DNA of 15,508 nt from Actinomycetota bacterium (GTDB lineage Bacteria; Actinomycetota; Thermoleophilia; Gaiellales; Gaiellaceae): positions 699-16,206 of the forward strand of contig PMMN01000077.1 in assembly GCA_003162235.1 (NCBI GenBank), read 5' to 3'. Below are positions 15,285 through 15,508 of the stretch, piece by piece; within the stretch, counting starts at the first letter, position 1, and each line of letters starts with the position of its first letter. The translations under genes and the position numbers were made by a program. The notes beneath the pieces are model-generated. The model searched no databases. It saw only the letters and a program-made list of their open reading frames with translations, and was not told where the DNA came from.

Positions 15285-15508
15285 ATGGTTCGCGAGTTCG
15301 TCTACGGTCGCAACGCGGTGCGCGAGGCTGTTCGCGGCCCGCGCCAGGTGCTCGAGCTGTGGGTGAGCGAGCATGCCGGCGAGCGCGAGCCCTGGCTCTC
15401 GGAGCCGGGTGCGCCGCGCATCCAGGTCAAGCCCGAGCGCGAGCTCTCGCAGGCGGCGCAAACGCGCGAGCACCAGGGCCTCATTGCCTGGGTCGAGCCC
15501 TACCGCTA
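15285..15508 (+). CDS. rlmB: TrmH/SpoU-family 23S rRNA methyltransferase, N-terminal part (3' end outside window)
   Basis: The first 74 codons are visible and run off the window edge. They begin VYGRNAVREAVRGPRQVLELWVSE and include QAAQTREHQGLIAWVEP. These are typical of the N-terminal RNA-binding (SpoU substrate-binding) domain of RlmB, which 2'-O-methylates 23S rRNA. The knotted methyltransferase domain lies beyond the edge. The ATG at 15285 is 4 bases after the cysS stop, so translation is coupled. cysS-rlmB neighbours occur in Bacillus and Mycobacterium, which supports rlmB over another TrmH paralogue. Confidence 0.88.
   Translation, partial: MVREFVYGRNAVREAVRGPRQVLELWVSEHAGEREPWLSEPGAPRIQVKPERELSQAAQTREHQGLIAWVEPYR

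Overview
The window is high-GC DNA (roughly two thirds G+C by eye) from an actinobacterium. A CarD-type regulator, GTG and TTG starts, arginine- and alanine-rich proteins and a DUF6636-type secreted protein together suggest Thermoleophilia (Solirubrobacterales or Gaiellales). That placement is an inference; no rRNA is present.

Left part (1-5671, all + strand) is a housekeeping block: the 3' end of clpC, a small unrecognised protein with an internal duplication, radA, disA, carD, ispD and ispF. The far right (13955-15508, + strand) holds cysS and the start of an rlmB-type rRNA methyltransferase. From family knowledge, this order (clpC-radA-disA-...-ispD-ispF-...-cysS-rlmB) is an old synteny also seen in Bacillus and, in part, in Mycobacterium. 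It joins protein quality control, recombination and c-di-AMP signalling, rRNA-promoter control, the methylerythritol phosphate pathway, and translation.

Between ispF and cysS lies about 8.3 kb of accessory genes on mixed strands. In order these are: a basic-tailed membrane protein (-), a secreted DUF6636-like protein (-), a remnant of a phosphoesterase gene (+), a two-gene DrrAB-type ABC exporter (+), a cation diffusion facilitator (-), an unrecognised membrane-anchored protein (+), a heliorhodopsin (-), and a membrane-anchored CapA-family protein with a polythreonine linker (+). The heliorhodopsin is the most notable gene. It has seven membrane segments, the retinal-binding lysine in the last one, and a glutamate counterion in the third.

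Two copies of an unnamed palindromic repeat sit at gene ends. The long copy (about 161 bp) lies between radA and disA and can fold end to end into one nested hairpin. The short copy (46 bp) keeps only the ends and lies exactly at the left edge of the accessory block, after ispF. Other non-coding signals are an extended -10 promoter and leader hairpin before carD, a hairpin-rich leader before the ABC genes, and a strong hairpin after capA. No tRNA, CRISPR array, integrase or transposase gene was seen.
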